DNA from: Phycisphaerales bacterium
GTDB lineage: Bacteria > Planctomycetota > Phycisphaerae > Phycisphaerales > SM1A02
Direction: 5' to 3'
NCBI GenBank assembly: GCA_014237965.1
Contig: JABABZ010000008.1
Span: 1 to 35,274, forward strand
Length of the DNA stretch: 35,274 bases
Shown: piece by piece, positions 27,501 to 35,274 of the stretch
How positions within the stretch are numbered: position 1 is the stretch's first letter
Layout: every line of letters starts with the position of its first letter
Notes under the pieces: generated by a model
What the model was told of the DNA's origin: nothing
The model's input: the letters and a program-made list of their open reading frames with translations, nothing else
Database searches by the model: none
Made by a program: the position numbers and the translations under genes

Positions 27501-30500
27501 TCCGTCGAGCCTTGCGAGTGATCGAGATCACCGCCGGGGACGCCTCCGAGATCGCCACCCGTGCGACGCGGCTCTTCCAGGAGCAGACTGCCGGAGACCC
27601 GGACTTCACCGAGGTCGAGGTCGAAGTCGATGCGGTCAACGGGACCATCCTCGCCGTCGGCGAGGATGAATCGTTGAACCGATTCAGTCAGGTGGTCGCG
27701 CAACTCGAGTCGACGCAGGCAAGGCCGCCCGACGTCCGGCTCATCTCCCTCCAACACTCCGATTCGACCGAAGTGGTCGAGATGCTGACCGAACTTCTCG
27801 GGAACGAACTTGCCGTCGCGACGCTCGGCGGTCCGCCGCCGGTCATCGAGGCGCTTCCGCAGGTCAACGCGATCCTCGTTGCGGCCGAACCCCGAGAGCA
27901 CGAGATCATTCGCCAGATCGTCGACACCATCGACACGGCGGATGAAGCGCTTCCGCCGATTCGCATCCTGCAGGTCCGAACCGCGGACGCGGCCAACCTC
28001 GCTTTGGCGCTCGGTCAGACCTACGAACGTCGCTCGAACGAGGAGAAGGCCGCGAAGCCTGTTCGAATCAGCGCCGATACGGCGACCAATGCACTGATCG
28101 TCGCGGCGCATCCCGATCTCCTCGATGAGATCAGGACGATCGTGTCGGATCTCAACGACGCCGACCGGCTCGACGCCGAAGGTCGTGAGATTCGCATCTT
28201 CCCGCTTCGAATCGCGCGAGCGGAAGATCTCGCCAAGACGATCGACCAGATGTACCCCGAGCCGCCGATGCCTAGAGACAGCCGAGGCCGGCCTCGGCCG
28301 GATCTTCAACAGACGCGGGAAGTCGTGGTTCGAGCGAACCCGCAGATGAATGCGTTGATCGTCGATGCCCCCATCCAGCGGATGGCGGGGTTCGAGAAAC
28401 TGGTCCAGCAGCTCGACCAGACGCAGCTCGTCGAAGAGACGGAGATCCGAACCTGGAAGCTTCCCACGCTCGAGTTGGAGGCGGCGGCGAAGACGCTTCG
28501 CGAGCTCGCCGACGGTGGGCATCTCGGCGGAGGCGAGCTGGGCGTGGCTGGTTCCATCTCGATCACCGTGGACGCGGCGACCGACACCCTGCTGGTCTCG
28601 GGACCGACGGAGATCTTCACGCGAGTCGCGAAGGTCATCGAATCACTCGAAGCCGGGCCGGTGGTGCCGGCCACGAGTCTTCGCACTTTCCGACTCGTCC
28701 AGGCGAGAGCCGATTCTCTCGCTCCGATGCTTCGGGAGATCCTGGTGGCGAGACTGATCGAGTCCGCCCCGGGGGGTGATCGCGAGATTCAACGTCTGCT
28801 CACCGTCACCGCCGACCGGAAGACCAACACGATCATCATCTCGGCGCCCGATGTGGTGATGCCGGTGGCGGAGGAGTTGATTCGCACGCTCGACGCGAGT
28901 GCTTCGGCGATCGGCGACCCGACGGTTCGAGTGCACCCCCTGATGTTCGCGGATGCGGCCGTGGTCGCGACCGCGTTGCAGCAGGCGATCCCGGGCATGA
29001 CCAGTCCGGCGACGGGAGATCTCATGGCGGTCAAGGTCGTGCCGGCGGCGGGTTCGAACGCGTTGCTGCTGGTCGGAATTCCCGAGGAGATCGACGAGGT
29101 CGAGCTGCTGATCGAGCCACTGGACGCTCGACCCGCGACCGACGCGATGGATGCGCAGACCTTCGAACTCACGCATGCCGAAGCCGCCCGGATCGCGCCG
29201 ATCGTGCAGTCTCTTCTCGACGACCAGCAGGGGAACGATCCTCGAATTCTCATGGAGCGCATTCGGCGGAGCCGCGGGGTGGTGGACCTCACGCCGAAGA
29301 TCCGAGTCGAAGCGGACGATCGAACCAACAGTCTGATCGTCAGCGGCCCCCAGCAAGCAGTCAATCTCGCGGGAGGTCTGATCGAGAAACTCGATCGGCC
29401 GGACGTGGATGCAGAGCGCACCTACGCCACTTTCACCCCTCGCAACGCCAATGCGGAACGCATGATCGGGACGGCCCAGCAAGTCCTCGATCAGACCCGC
29501 CCCGGCGGAAGTCGTTCCAGCCTGGAGCTCATGCTCGAGCCGGAGAGCGGCTCCATTCTGATCGTCGGAACCTCCCAGGAATCCGATCGGGCGATCGCGT
29601 TGTTGAAGGAATGGGATTCGAACGTACCGACGCTTCCCGCCATCGACTTCGGCGTGATCACGCTCGAGAACGCGGAGGCGACCGCGGTGGCTGCGACCAT
29701 CGGTCCGATCCTGCGTGACCGCAGTCGCTGGCCCGCTTCGCTCAGAGAAGCCATGCGGTCGGGAGTCTTGATGGCCGAACCGAGCGTGACGGCGGACGTC
29801 TCTGGAAATCGACTGTTGGTTTCGGCGCCGGCGGCGCTGCAGGCCGTCGCGACGACGCTGGCGAGGGAACTCGACCGGAATTCGGCGGGTGATGTGGTGG
29901 AGGTTCGCGTGTATCCGGTTCCCGCGGGAGGTGCCGAAGGGATGGCGTCCGCCATGCAGGCCGCCCTCGACGCCGCGGCGACGGCGCGGCCCGGCGAACC
30001 CATGCCGGTGGTCGCGTCCGCCGGACGATCCGATGCGATCGTGGTGACCGCATCGCCTCGCTTGCAGGAGATCGTGTCCGCGCAGTTGACGGTCATGGAG
30101 ACCTCGGGAAGCGGCGTCCAGGTCCGGACCGTGTTCCTCAAGCACGCCTCGGCCGCTCGAATCGCACCACTCGTCGAACGGATGCTCGCCGAGCAGGCGA
30201 TCATCGATCCTCGGGACCTCCCCGGTTGGATGCGGGCGGAGTTGATGATCGCGAAGGTTCGAGGTCAGGTGCCCGATGAGGCGCCGATCCGTGTTCTTGC
30301 CGACGACCGTCTGAACGCGGTGGTGGTGACCGGTCCGAGTGCCGTCCTGAATGCCGCCGAGCAACTCGTCTCGCAGCTCGACGTGCCGGCCGGTGTCGGC
30401 GGAGGCCGTTCGATTCGAGTGCTGGAGATCAGAAACGCCGACGCTCGTGAACTTGCGACGACCCTTGATGAGCTCTTCGTCGAGGACGACGACGGTCAGG

Positions 30501-33500
30501 CTCCTCCGGCGATTCGAGTGAATGCATCGAGCAACACCTTGCTGGTCCGGGCCACCCCGGAGCAGTTCACGGAGATCGAATCGATCGTGAACAGCATCGA
30601 CGACGCATCATTGAACGTGGCTCGAGAACTGAGGACGATCCCGATCGATCCCAGTCGAGGGTCGGCGGAGGACATCGCGCGGATGATCGAGCGGATGCTC
30701 GATCGCGAGGATGACGATCGAGTGCGGATCGTGCCCATCGACGAACTCCTCGAGCGATCTGGATCCAAGAGCGGTGCCGATGGCAAGGTCTCCCGAGCGA
30801 TCCCCTCCGGCCCGATGGGAATGCTCGGCATGGCTCGCTCGGCGGTGCTGGCGGTCTCGCTGGCCGCGATGCCTGCGGCCGCTCAGGACGGGCAGTCGAC
30901 TTCACCGGTTCAGGACGAGGCCGAGGTGATCATCGCCGTCGATCCGGCAACCAATTCTCTGGTCATTCTGGGTTCTCCGAGGGAGTTGGATCAGGTTCAA
31001 GGGCTTGCCGACGAGGTCGAGGATTCACTTCCCGATGAGGGAAGCGTCATCAGAACGGTCCCGCTCCCGGCGGACGTGGATGTCCGGAACGTCGGGAACG
31101 TCGTGACGGCGACGCTTCGCCAGCTGGTTCCGGCCGGTGGGAAGCCCGGCGACTTGAGCAGACGAACCGCGGTCGTCCCGGATCTGACTTCGAATTCCCT
31201 GGTGATCGCCTGCCGCGATGATGACTTTCCGCTCATCGCGGAGCTCATCGCATCGGTCGCTCGTCCCGCCGAAGCGGCGAAGGTGGTGGTCCGGGTCTAC
31301 CGGTTGACCGACATGAGCGCTGATCGAGCGGCCAGCGGTCTCAACGCGTTATTGCTTCGACCAGGAAATGGACGGTTCAACGAACTGGCGATCACCCTGG
31401 ATGCAGACGGCCGGACGGTCCAGGCGCAGTTCGATCCGGCGCAGGTGAAGGCGGTGGCGGATTCGGAAGCGAATGCGCTCGTGATCATGGCACCAGAGGC
31501 GGCGATTCCGTTTGTCGACCGATACATCGAACTCGCGACCCAGTCGCCCAAGGGTGATCGGACGACTCTTCGACTCTTCGAACTTCGCTACGCCCGGGCT
31601 TCCGAACTTCAGAAGACGTTCCGGCAGATCTTCCAGACGCGATTCCGGAACATCCGGCGAAGCGGGTCCGCCAAGGCCGCGGAGCCGGACTTCGCGGTCG
31701 ACGAACGAAGCAACCAGTTGATCGTGACGGCCAGCACGGAGGAGCTCTCGGAAGTCGAGAGTCTGCTCAAGAAACTTGATGTCGAGGATGGAAGCGAACG
31801 CAATCCGCTCACCGTGATCGAGCTCGTCTCGGCCCAACCGAGCGCCGCAGCGCGACTACTCGATCAGGCGGTGATCGGAAACGACGAACGGCTCAGATCG
31901 ACCACGTTGATTCTCCCCGATGACGCTTCGGGGATTCTCCTGGTGCGGGCTGATGGCCTGACGCTCTCGGAGATGAACGATGTTCTGGGAAGAATCGATC
32001 GCGAGGCGACGAGCCGGTTCCCGGTTCGGACGCTGGAACTCCTGCGGGCGGATGCCGGCGAGGTCGCCGAGGCGATCCAGCAGTTCTACGACGATCGAGC
32101 ACAGCTCTTCTCATCCGGCCGCGGACGTCGGGCCCAGTCCTCGACGGTCGCGATCACCGGTCGGACCGGAGGCGCGACGCTTCTGGTCGCTTGTGACGAT
32201 CCGACGTTCGAGGAAGTCAGCAAGCTCGCCGCGACCTTCGACGAGAAGGATGCGACGGCGGGATACGAGTATCGAATCTACGAGTTGAAGCATGCGCGTG
32301 CCGCGGATGCGTCGCAGACCGTCGAGTCGCTCGTGCAGTCGCTGACCATGAGCGACGCCAGCGTCGTTCGTTCCTGGATGTCGCGTCGGGCCGACCAATC
32401 TCGCAACAGCCTCGGGACGATCGCGATCCAGGTCGATGACCGGCTGAACGCCCTCATCGTGAGTGGCCGTGGAGACCGGTTCGAGCTGGTCGAGGATCTG
32501 ATCAACTCGCTCGACGTTCCCACTCCCGATGACGAGAAGCGGGTCGTCCGGTACTACCGCTTGGCGGGTACCGATGTGGGGCTCATGGAGAACGTGCTTC
32601 GGGACGCGCTCGGAGTCGAACAGTCACAGTCCCGCCGCTGGTGGATGATGGATGACTCGGAGGACTCCGAGGCGAAGATCTTCGCGGACGAGCGTTCCGA
32701 GACCATCTTCGTGGTCGGGAGCGAATCCCAGCAGGCAGGTGTTCAAGCGATCATCAAAGATCTCGACGCGATGATGGCGGGCGGTGAGTCCTCGGTCGAA
32801 GTGGTGAGGACCGAGTTCGCCGATGCGGGGGATGTGGCCGGCGCCGTGGATCGATACCTCCGAAGCCGATCGCGGGCGACGGGCCGGACGGCCACGGTGA
32901 TCGTGACGGAGATTCCGAACTCCGGTGCCATGCTGGTCGCCGGGACGGCTGACGAAGTGCGGATGGTCAAGGATCTGGTCGGCCGCATCGATGCTCCGGA
33001 CCTCTCGGGAGCTCGCTCGCTCGAGATCGTGCCGATTCAGCGCGGCGATGCCGTGGAGATGGCAACGTTGGTCGGCGCACAATTCGAGCGCCGAGGCGGA
33101 GAGGGCGTGGTCATCACGCCGGACTCGAGAACCAACTCGATCCTGGTCAACGCGCCGAGTCAGATCTATCCCCAGATCGCGGCCCTGATCAGTCGCCTTG
33201 ACGCGCCCGACGACACCACCGAAAGCGTGATCCGAACCTACAACCTCGAGGTCGCCGATGCGTCCGAGGCGACCCGCATCCTTCAAGAGACGCTGCGGCT
33301 GGATGAAGACGGCCGGACCACGGGCATCTCGATCGAGATGGAAGATGCGGAGGCCGGCTCCTCGCCCATCGAGGTGCAGGCGACGATCGTCGCGGACCGT
33401 CGGTCGAACTCGATCGTGGTCACCGCGACCAAAGTCAGCCTTCCGGTCATCGAATCGATACTCGCGAAACTGGAGGAGGCGCCGGCCCGGAGCCCGATCG

Positions 33501-35274
33501 AATATCGCATCATCACGCTCGAACACGCCCCCGCGGTGGACGTCTCCTACACCCTCGATCGCCTGCTGATGGCTCGCGGATTCGAGTGGCAGGACGTGGC
33601 GGTGGACTACAACCGGTTCGAGAACCAGCTCATCATCGGTGCCACGCCGGACCAGTTTGAAGTGATCGACACGGTTCTCGCGGAGCTCGACACGCCCGGA
33701 ACCCGCACCCGCCGGACCGACTTCGTCGCGTTGCAGTTCGCCGACGCCACCAAGCTCAAGGACGCGCTCGCCAACTTCTACGGCCCGTATGCGATGGAAG
33801 CCGACACCCCCGGCAAGCAGAATGTGCGGATCATCGCCGACGAAGCCACCAACAGTCTGGTCGTGACCGCGGCCGAACCCGAGTGGAAGGGCATCCTCGC
33901 CCTGGTGGATCAGCTCGACAGCGAAGAGTACGACGCTTCCTTGCAGCTGGCGGTTCTGCCGCTGGTCTATGCGGATGCCCGAAGCGTCTCGCGTGCGATC
34001 AACGACGCTTTCCGACCGCAGGTCGAGGCTGCTCGTCGAAATCAGAACGAGAATCGAAGTGAGAATCGCCAGCCCGACGCCGACCGTTCAAGTCGCGATC
34101 GCAATGAAGTGGCGCCACCGGTCCTGATGCAGAGTGAGGAATGGGTCAGTGCGAGTGCGGAAGTTCAGACGAATTCGCTGGTGATTTCCGCGAATCGACA
34201 GAATCTCGCCAAGATCGAGCGGATCGTCGAGCAGCTCGACGTCGCCGACTTCGTTCGTCTCCCGGCACCGCGGCTCATTCCGGTCGGCACCGGTGACCCC
34301 GAGACTCTCGCGGGGGCGCTTCGCACCATCTACCTGCCGGAAGGCGAGAATCGTGGTGGAACGCTCCGCATCGTGGGCGACCGCACCGCCAACGCGGTGA
34401 TCGTTCGAGCGGACGAAGACGAGTTCGCACAGATTCAGGCGTTGGCGAACGCCCTCCAGCAGGAAGCCGACTCGAAGGGGCTTTCGGTTCGGGTTCTTCG
34501 TCTCCAATCGGCTCCAGCGGCACGGGTCGCGGAATCGGTCCGCGGCGCGTTCGCGGCGAAGGCAAGGCAGGCCAAGGTCCCCTTCTCGGTCGAAGTGGAT
34601 TCCGTCGGGAACGCATTGGTGATCGCCTCGACCGTCCCGTTCTACGAAGAAGTCGCGGCAACCGTCCGGGAGATGGATCGCCTGGCACCGGCGGCGGGTC
34701 AGGGCATCTTCCTGATCGATCTCGAGAACGTCCCCGCATCGGTCGCAGAGCGTGCGGTGCAGCAGATCGGACTCGACAAGCCGCAGCCCGCGGACTCGAC
34801 CTCGCGTCTCGTGGTCGAGCCGATCAAGATCTCCACGCTCAGCGGTCGCAACGCGGTTCTGATCGTGGCGAATCCCGCCGACAAGGAGACGATTCTCGGA
34901 ATTCTCAAGGCGATCGACTCGGCTCCCGACGCGGAGTTGGGAACGTCGGAGCTTCGCGTGGTCGCCTTGCAGCGAGCGAGTGCGGTCGCGGTCATGAATC
35001 TGATCGACAAGGTGATCGATCCGGCCGGTGGTCCGGACGGCAACGCGATCGCAGCGGCGGTCAAGGAACAGATTCGGCGACTCAACATCGTGAACCGTCA
35101 AGGCGTGCCGGTCTCGCTGGATCTCACCAAGCCGATCCGGGTCACCGCCGATGAGGCAGGCAACTCGATCCTGATCAGTTCGACGCCCGACAACGTGAAG
35201 GCGCTGGCCGAGGTCATCGCGCTCTTCGACCGTCTTCCGAGCACCGAAGCCCTCACGGTTCAGATCTTCCCGCT
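24560..35274 (+). CDS. Giant secretin-N-repeat protein at the GspD position, 3'-truncated by the window
   Basis: ATG 24560 with GGAG at 24550-24553. Signal peptide MQTTRKCVRRTTLAAALIGFLAGMPPAYSQ, then an N0-like VRFNFKSQTWDQVLDYFSRVTGLPIVRDAEVPGGTVDYINPTPYPLPKALETLNLLLQTRGLVLRDEDGRLVL, then about 42 modules with the '..D..TNSLIV.a....l..i..li..LD' pattern. Manual codon-by-codon reading showed no in-frame stop to the window end. Confidence 0.9.
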   Translation, partial: MQTTRKCVRRTTLAAALIGFLAGMPPAYSQEAEEPPRPVLDDQGVPQVRFNFKSQTWDQVLDYFSRVTGLPIVRDAEVPGGTVDYINPTPYPLPKALETLNLLLQTRGLVLRDEDGRLVLEDLAQIKKENIPTFVGDLPEDVTADTLVTLIVPLVNATAASVSEQLKEMVADYGMVVALPQQNSLLLVETAANVRRIQLIVDELDREDVENQVEQIPLRYASATELLPTLTKLMSERVVKTVTKGKAKVQVEEDVMPAGFRITADERTNSIIARGTPRRLDRLRAAIELLDSEKIGSVMSMRTIQLERLTVEEARAKLDALFAGVPEGQRPTYVALEDTNRLTISADAGLIEQATSFLADLESGGSPDAPGTATVTLFSLAHASPESAIQACQAVFTPRQAAVVKLVPGPDGRSLVAAGPAGDIESVRKTILLIDRPGRVDRQVRYLTVDAVDPTVAVARATRMFEAETVGEPTWEVQSDFDLPSRRLVIEGTKEALDAFERSLATAEASIEAKTMVRQFTVKSTTPSRLVNSMSTLSRSMLKPRDGSPFTPPTFEAVDALGLLVVTATPDQLVTIDTLLATLDRPQPGDVTYRVIPLGTSDAAVLLERAMAAFDRQASSLATDELSRPEVSVDPAAGVFEVMGSTKSVQAFERSLAEARRLLPPAPVSRMIAIRQARASEILPPLLAMIEMTTDLSDGRVISPPTIEIVTPTNSLWVRGDAAQVKSIEAFVRELDVFEPTDMPPLRMLQLAGSDAMQIARLLTSRYDARPNDIRREQPVRVEADAATNTLVVTAHEAVFGEMKEFVEALNRNTETEAERETMIFPLRLARAMDLAKALGTLYPEPPMPLDTRGRPLPHLRQPREVFVSADAGTNTLIIEAPSGRKASFEELVKQLDRIELPPQASLKTWNVVRGEGTQIATTLQNLARQGVLSRPGSNGEKAVEVTVQFEPRSRTLIVAGDEFTFGKIEEILADLEAVPVRRALRVIEITAGDASEIATRATRLFQEQTAGDPDFTEVEVEVDAVNGTILAVGEDESLNRFSQVVAQLESTQARPPDVRLISLQHSDSTEVVEMLTELLGNELAVATLGGPPPVIEALPQVNAILVAAEPREHEIIRQIVDTIDTADEALPPIRILQVRTADAANLALALGQTYERRSNEEKAAKPVRISADTATNALIVAAHPDLLDEIRTIVSDLNDADRLDAEGREIRIFPLRIARAEDLAKTIDQMYPEPPMPRDSRGRPRPDLQQTREVVVRANPQMNALIVDAPIQRMAGFEKLVQQLDQTQLVEETEIRTWKLPTLELEAAAKTLRELADGGHLGGGELGVAGSISITVDAATDTLLVSGPTEIFTRVAKVIESLEAGPVVPATSLRTFRLVQARADSLAPMLREILVARLIESAPGGDREIQRLLTVTADRKTNTIIISAPDVVMPVAEELIRTLDASASAIGDPTVRVHPLMFADAAVVATALQQAIPGMTSPATGDLMAVKVVPAAGSNALLLVGIPEEIDEVELLIEPLDARPATDAMDAQTFELTHAEAARIAPIVQSLLDDQQGNDPRILMERIRRSRGVVDLTPKIRVEADDRTNSLIVSGPQQAVNLAGGLIEKLDRPDVDAERTYATFTPRNANAERMIGTAQQVLDQTRPGGSRSSLELMLEPESGSILIVGTSQESDRAIALLKEWDSNVPTLPAIDFGVITLENAEATAVAATIGPILRDRSRWPASLREAMRSGVLMAEPSVTADVSGNRLLVSAPAALQAVATTLARELDRNSAGDVVEVRVYPVPAGGAEGMASAMQAALDAAATARPGEPMPVVASAGRSDAIVVTASPRLQEIVSAQLTVMETSGSGVQVRTVFLKHASAARIAPLVERMLAEQAIIDPRDLPGWMRAELMIAKVRGQVPDEAPIRVLADDRLNAVVVTGPSAVLNAAEQLVSQLDVPAGVGGGRSIRVLEIRNADARELATTLDELFVEDDDGQAPPAIRVNASSNTLLVRATPEQFTEIESIVNSIDDASLNVARELRTIPIDPSRGSAEDIARMIERMLDREDDDRVRIVPIDELLERSGSKSGADGKVSRAIPSGPMGMLGMARSAVLAVSLAAMPAAAQDGQSTSPVQDEAEVIIAVDPATNSLVILGSPRELDQVQGLADEVEDSLPDEGSVIRTVPLPADVDVRNVGNVVTATLRQLVPAGGKPGDLSRRTAVVPDLTSNSLVIACRDDDFPLIAELIASVARPAEAAKVVVRVYRLTDMSADRAASGLNALLLRPGNGRFNELAITLDADGRTVQAQFDPAQVKAVADSEANALVIMAPEAAIPFVDRYIELATQSPKGDRTTLRLFELRYARASELQKTFRQIFQTRFRNIRRSGSAKAAEPDFAVDERSNQLIVTASTEELSEVESLLKKLDVEDGSERNPLTVIELVSAQPSAAARLLDQAVIGNDERLRSTTLILPDDASGILLVRADGLTLSEMNDVLGRIDREATSRFPVRTLELLRADAGEVAEAIQQFYDDRAQLFSSGRGRRAQSSTVAITGRTGGATLLVACDDPTFEEVSKLAATFDEKDATAGYEYRIYELKHARAADASQTVESLVQSLTMSDASVVRSWMSRRADQSRNSLGTIAIQVDDRLNALIVSGRGDRFELVEDLINSLDVPTPDDEKRVVRYYRLAGTDVGLMENVLRDALGVEQSQSRRWWMMDDSEDSEAKIFADERSETIFVVGSESQQAGVQAIIKDLDAMMAGGESSVEVVRTEFADAGDVAGAVDRYLRSRSRATGRTATVIVTEIPNSGAMLVAGTADEVRMVKDLVGRIDAPDLSGARSLEIVPIQRGDAVEMATLVGAQFERRGGEGVVITPDSRTNSILVNAPSQIYPQIAALISRLDAPDDTTESVIRTYNLEVADASEATRILQETLRLDEDGRTTGISIEMEDAEAGSSPIEVQATIVADRRSNSIVVTATKVSLPVIESILAKLEEAPARSPIEYRIITLEHAPAVDVSYTLDRLLMARGFEWQDVAVDYNRFENQLIIGATPDQFEVIDTVLAELDTPGTRTRRTDFVALQFADATKLKDALANFYGPYAMEADTPGKQNVRIIADEATNSLVVTAAEPEWKGILALVDQLDSEEYDASLQLAVLPLVYADARSVSRAINDAFRPQVEAARRNQNENRSENRQPDADRSSRDRNEVAPPVLMQSEEWVSASAEVQTNSLVISANRQNLAKIERIVEQLDVADFVRLPAPRLIPVGTGDPETLAGALRTIYLPEGENRGGTLRIVGDRTANAVIVRADEDEFAQIQALANALQQEADSKGLSVRVLRLQSAPAARVAESVRGAFAAKARQAKVPFSVEVDSVGNALVIASTVPFYEEVAATVREMDRLAPAAGQGIFLIDLENVPASVAERAVQQIGLDKPQPADSTSRLVVEPIKISTLSGRNAVLIVANPADKETILGILKAIDSAPDAELGTSELRVVALQRASAVAVMNLIDKVIDPAGGPDGNAIAAAVKEQIRRLNIVNRQGVPVSLDLTKPIRVTADEAGNSILISSTPDNVKALAEVIALFDRLPSTEALTVQIFP
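26789..27300 (+). repeat. Copy A of an internal coding duplication in the giant ORF
   Basis: PPLRMLQL...FPLRLARAMDLAKALGTLYPEPPMPLDTRGRPLPHLRQPREVFVSADAGTNTLIIEAPSGRKASFEELVKQLDRIELPPQASLKTW. Confidence 0.75.
27953..28467 (+). repeat. Copy B of the internal coding duplication, offset about 1164-1167 nt from copy A
   Basis: PPIRILQV...FPLRIARAEDLAKTIDQMYPEPPMPRDSRGRPRPDLQQTREVVVRANPQMNALIVDAPIQRMAGFEKLVQQLDQTQLVEETEIRTW. Confidence 0.75.
30815..30886 (+). other. Internal signal-peptide-like / hydrophobic segment inside the giant ORF
   Basis: MGMLGMARSAVLAVSLAAMPAAAQ, in frame; Arg followed by a hydrophobic stretch and an Ala-Ala-Ala|Gln cleavage-like site. Confidence 0.6.
34034..34108 (+). 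other. Charged Asn/Arg-rich loop inside a secretin-N-like module
   Basis: RRNQNENRSENRQPDADRSSRDRNE interrupts a module between helix and strand. Confidence 0.6.

Noticed and set aside
24783-34739. Many 60-150 aa + and - ORFs within the giant frame
   Set aside because: All are in other frames than the continuous 24560 ORF, whose module motifs recur throughout; they are Arg/Ser-rich shadow translations.
1-35274. CRISPR arrays, tRNA/rRNA genes, IS elements, prophage, toxin-antitoxin or defence genes
   Set aside because: No direct-repeat/spacer arrays, no transposase, integrase or nuclease families, and no recognisable tRNA or rRNA sequence were seen in either strand.

Overview
The window is GC-rich, every supported gene is on the + strand, and the content looks like a chromosome of a Planctomycetota/Phycisphaerae-type bacterium (inferred from gene content only). 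From 5' to 3' it contains: (1) a tripartite RND efflux operon (OMF partial at the left edge, MFP lipoprotein, HAE1/AcrB-like pump); (2) two TAT-signal genes, a Gfo/Idh/MocA oxidoreductase and a TIM-barrel + PmoA-like (DUF6807-type) fusion; (3) a BtuF-like corrinoid-binding protein; (4) clpB; (5) an S9/DPP-IV-type peptidase; (6) a small exported protein with an Asp/Gly-rich low-complexity tract and a PEP-CTERM-like tail, preceded by a long imperfect hairpin that overlaps its apparent ribosome-binding site; (7) a type II secretion/pseudopilus operon gspF-G-H-I-J-K-L-M; (8) a giant reading frame from 24560 that is still open at the window end (at least 3571 codons). The ORF track omits it because its stop lies outside the window. 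By eye it holds about 42 tandem secretin-N (N1/NolW-like, '..D..TNSLIV.a....l..i..li..LD') modules and no secretin barrel inside the window. A second signal-peptide-like segment sits about 2085 codons in. The giant secretin-like repeat protein at the GspD position is the most unusual item. The long minus-strand ORFs are treated as antisense shadows of GC-rich codon usage.
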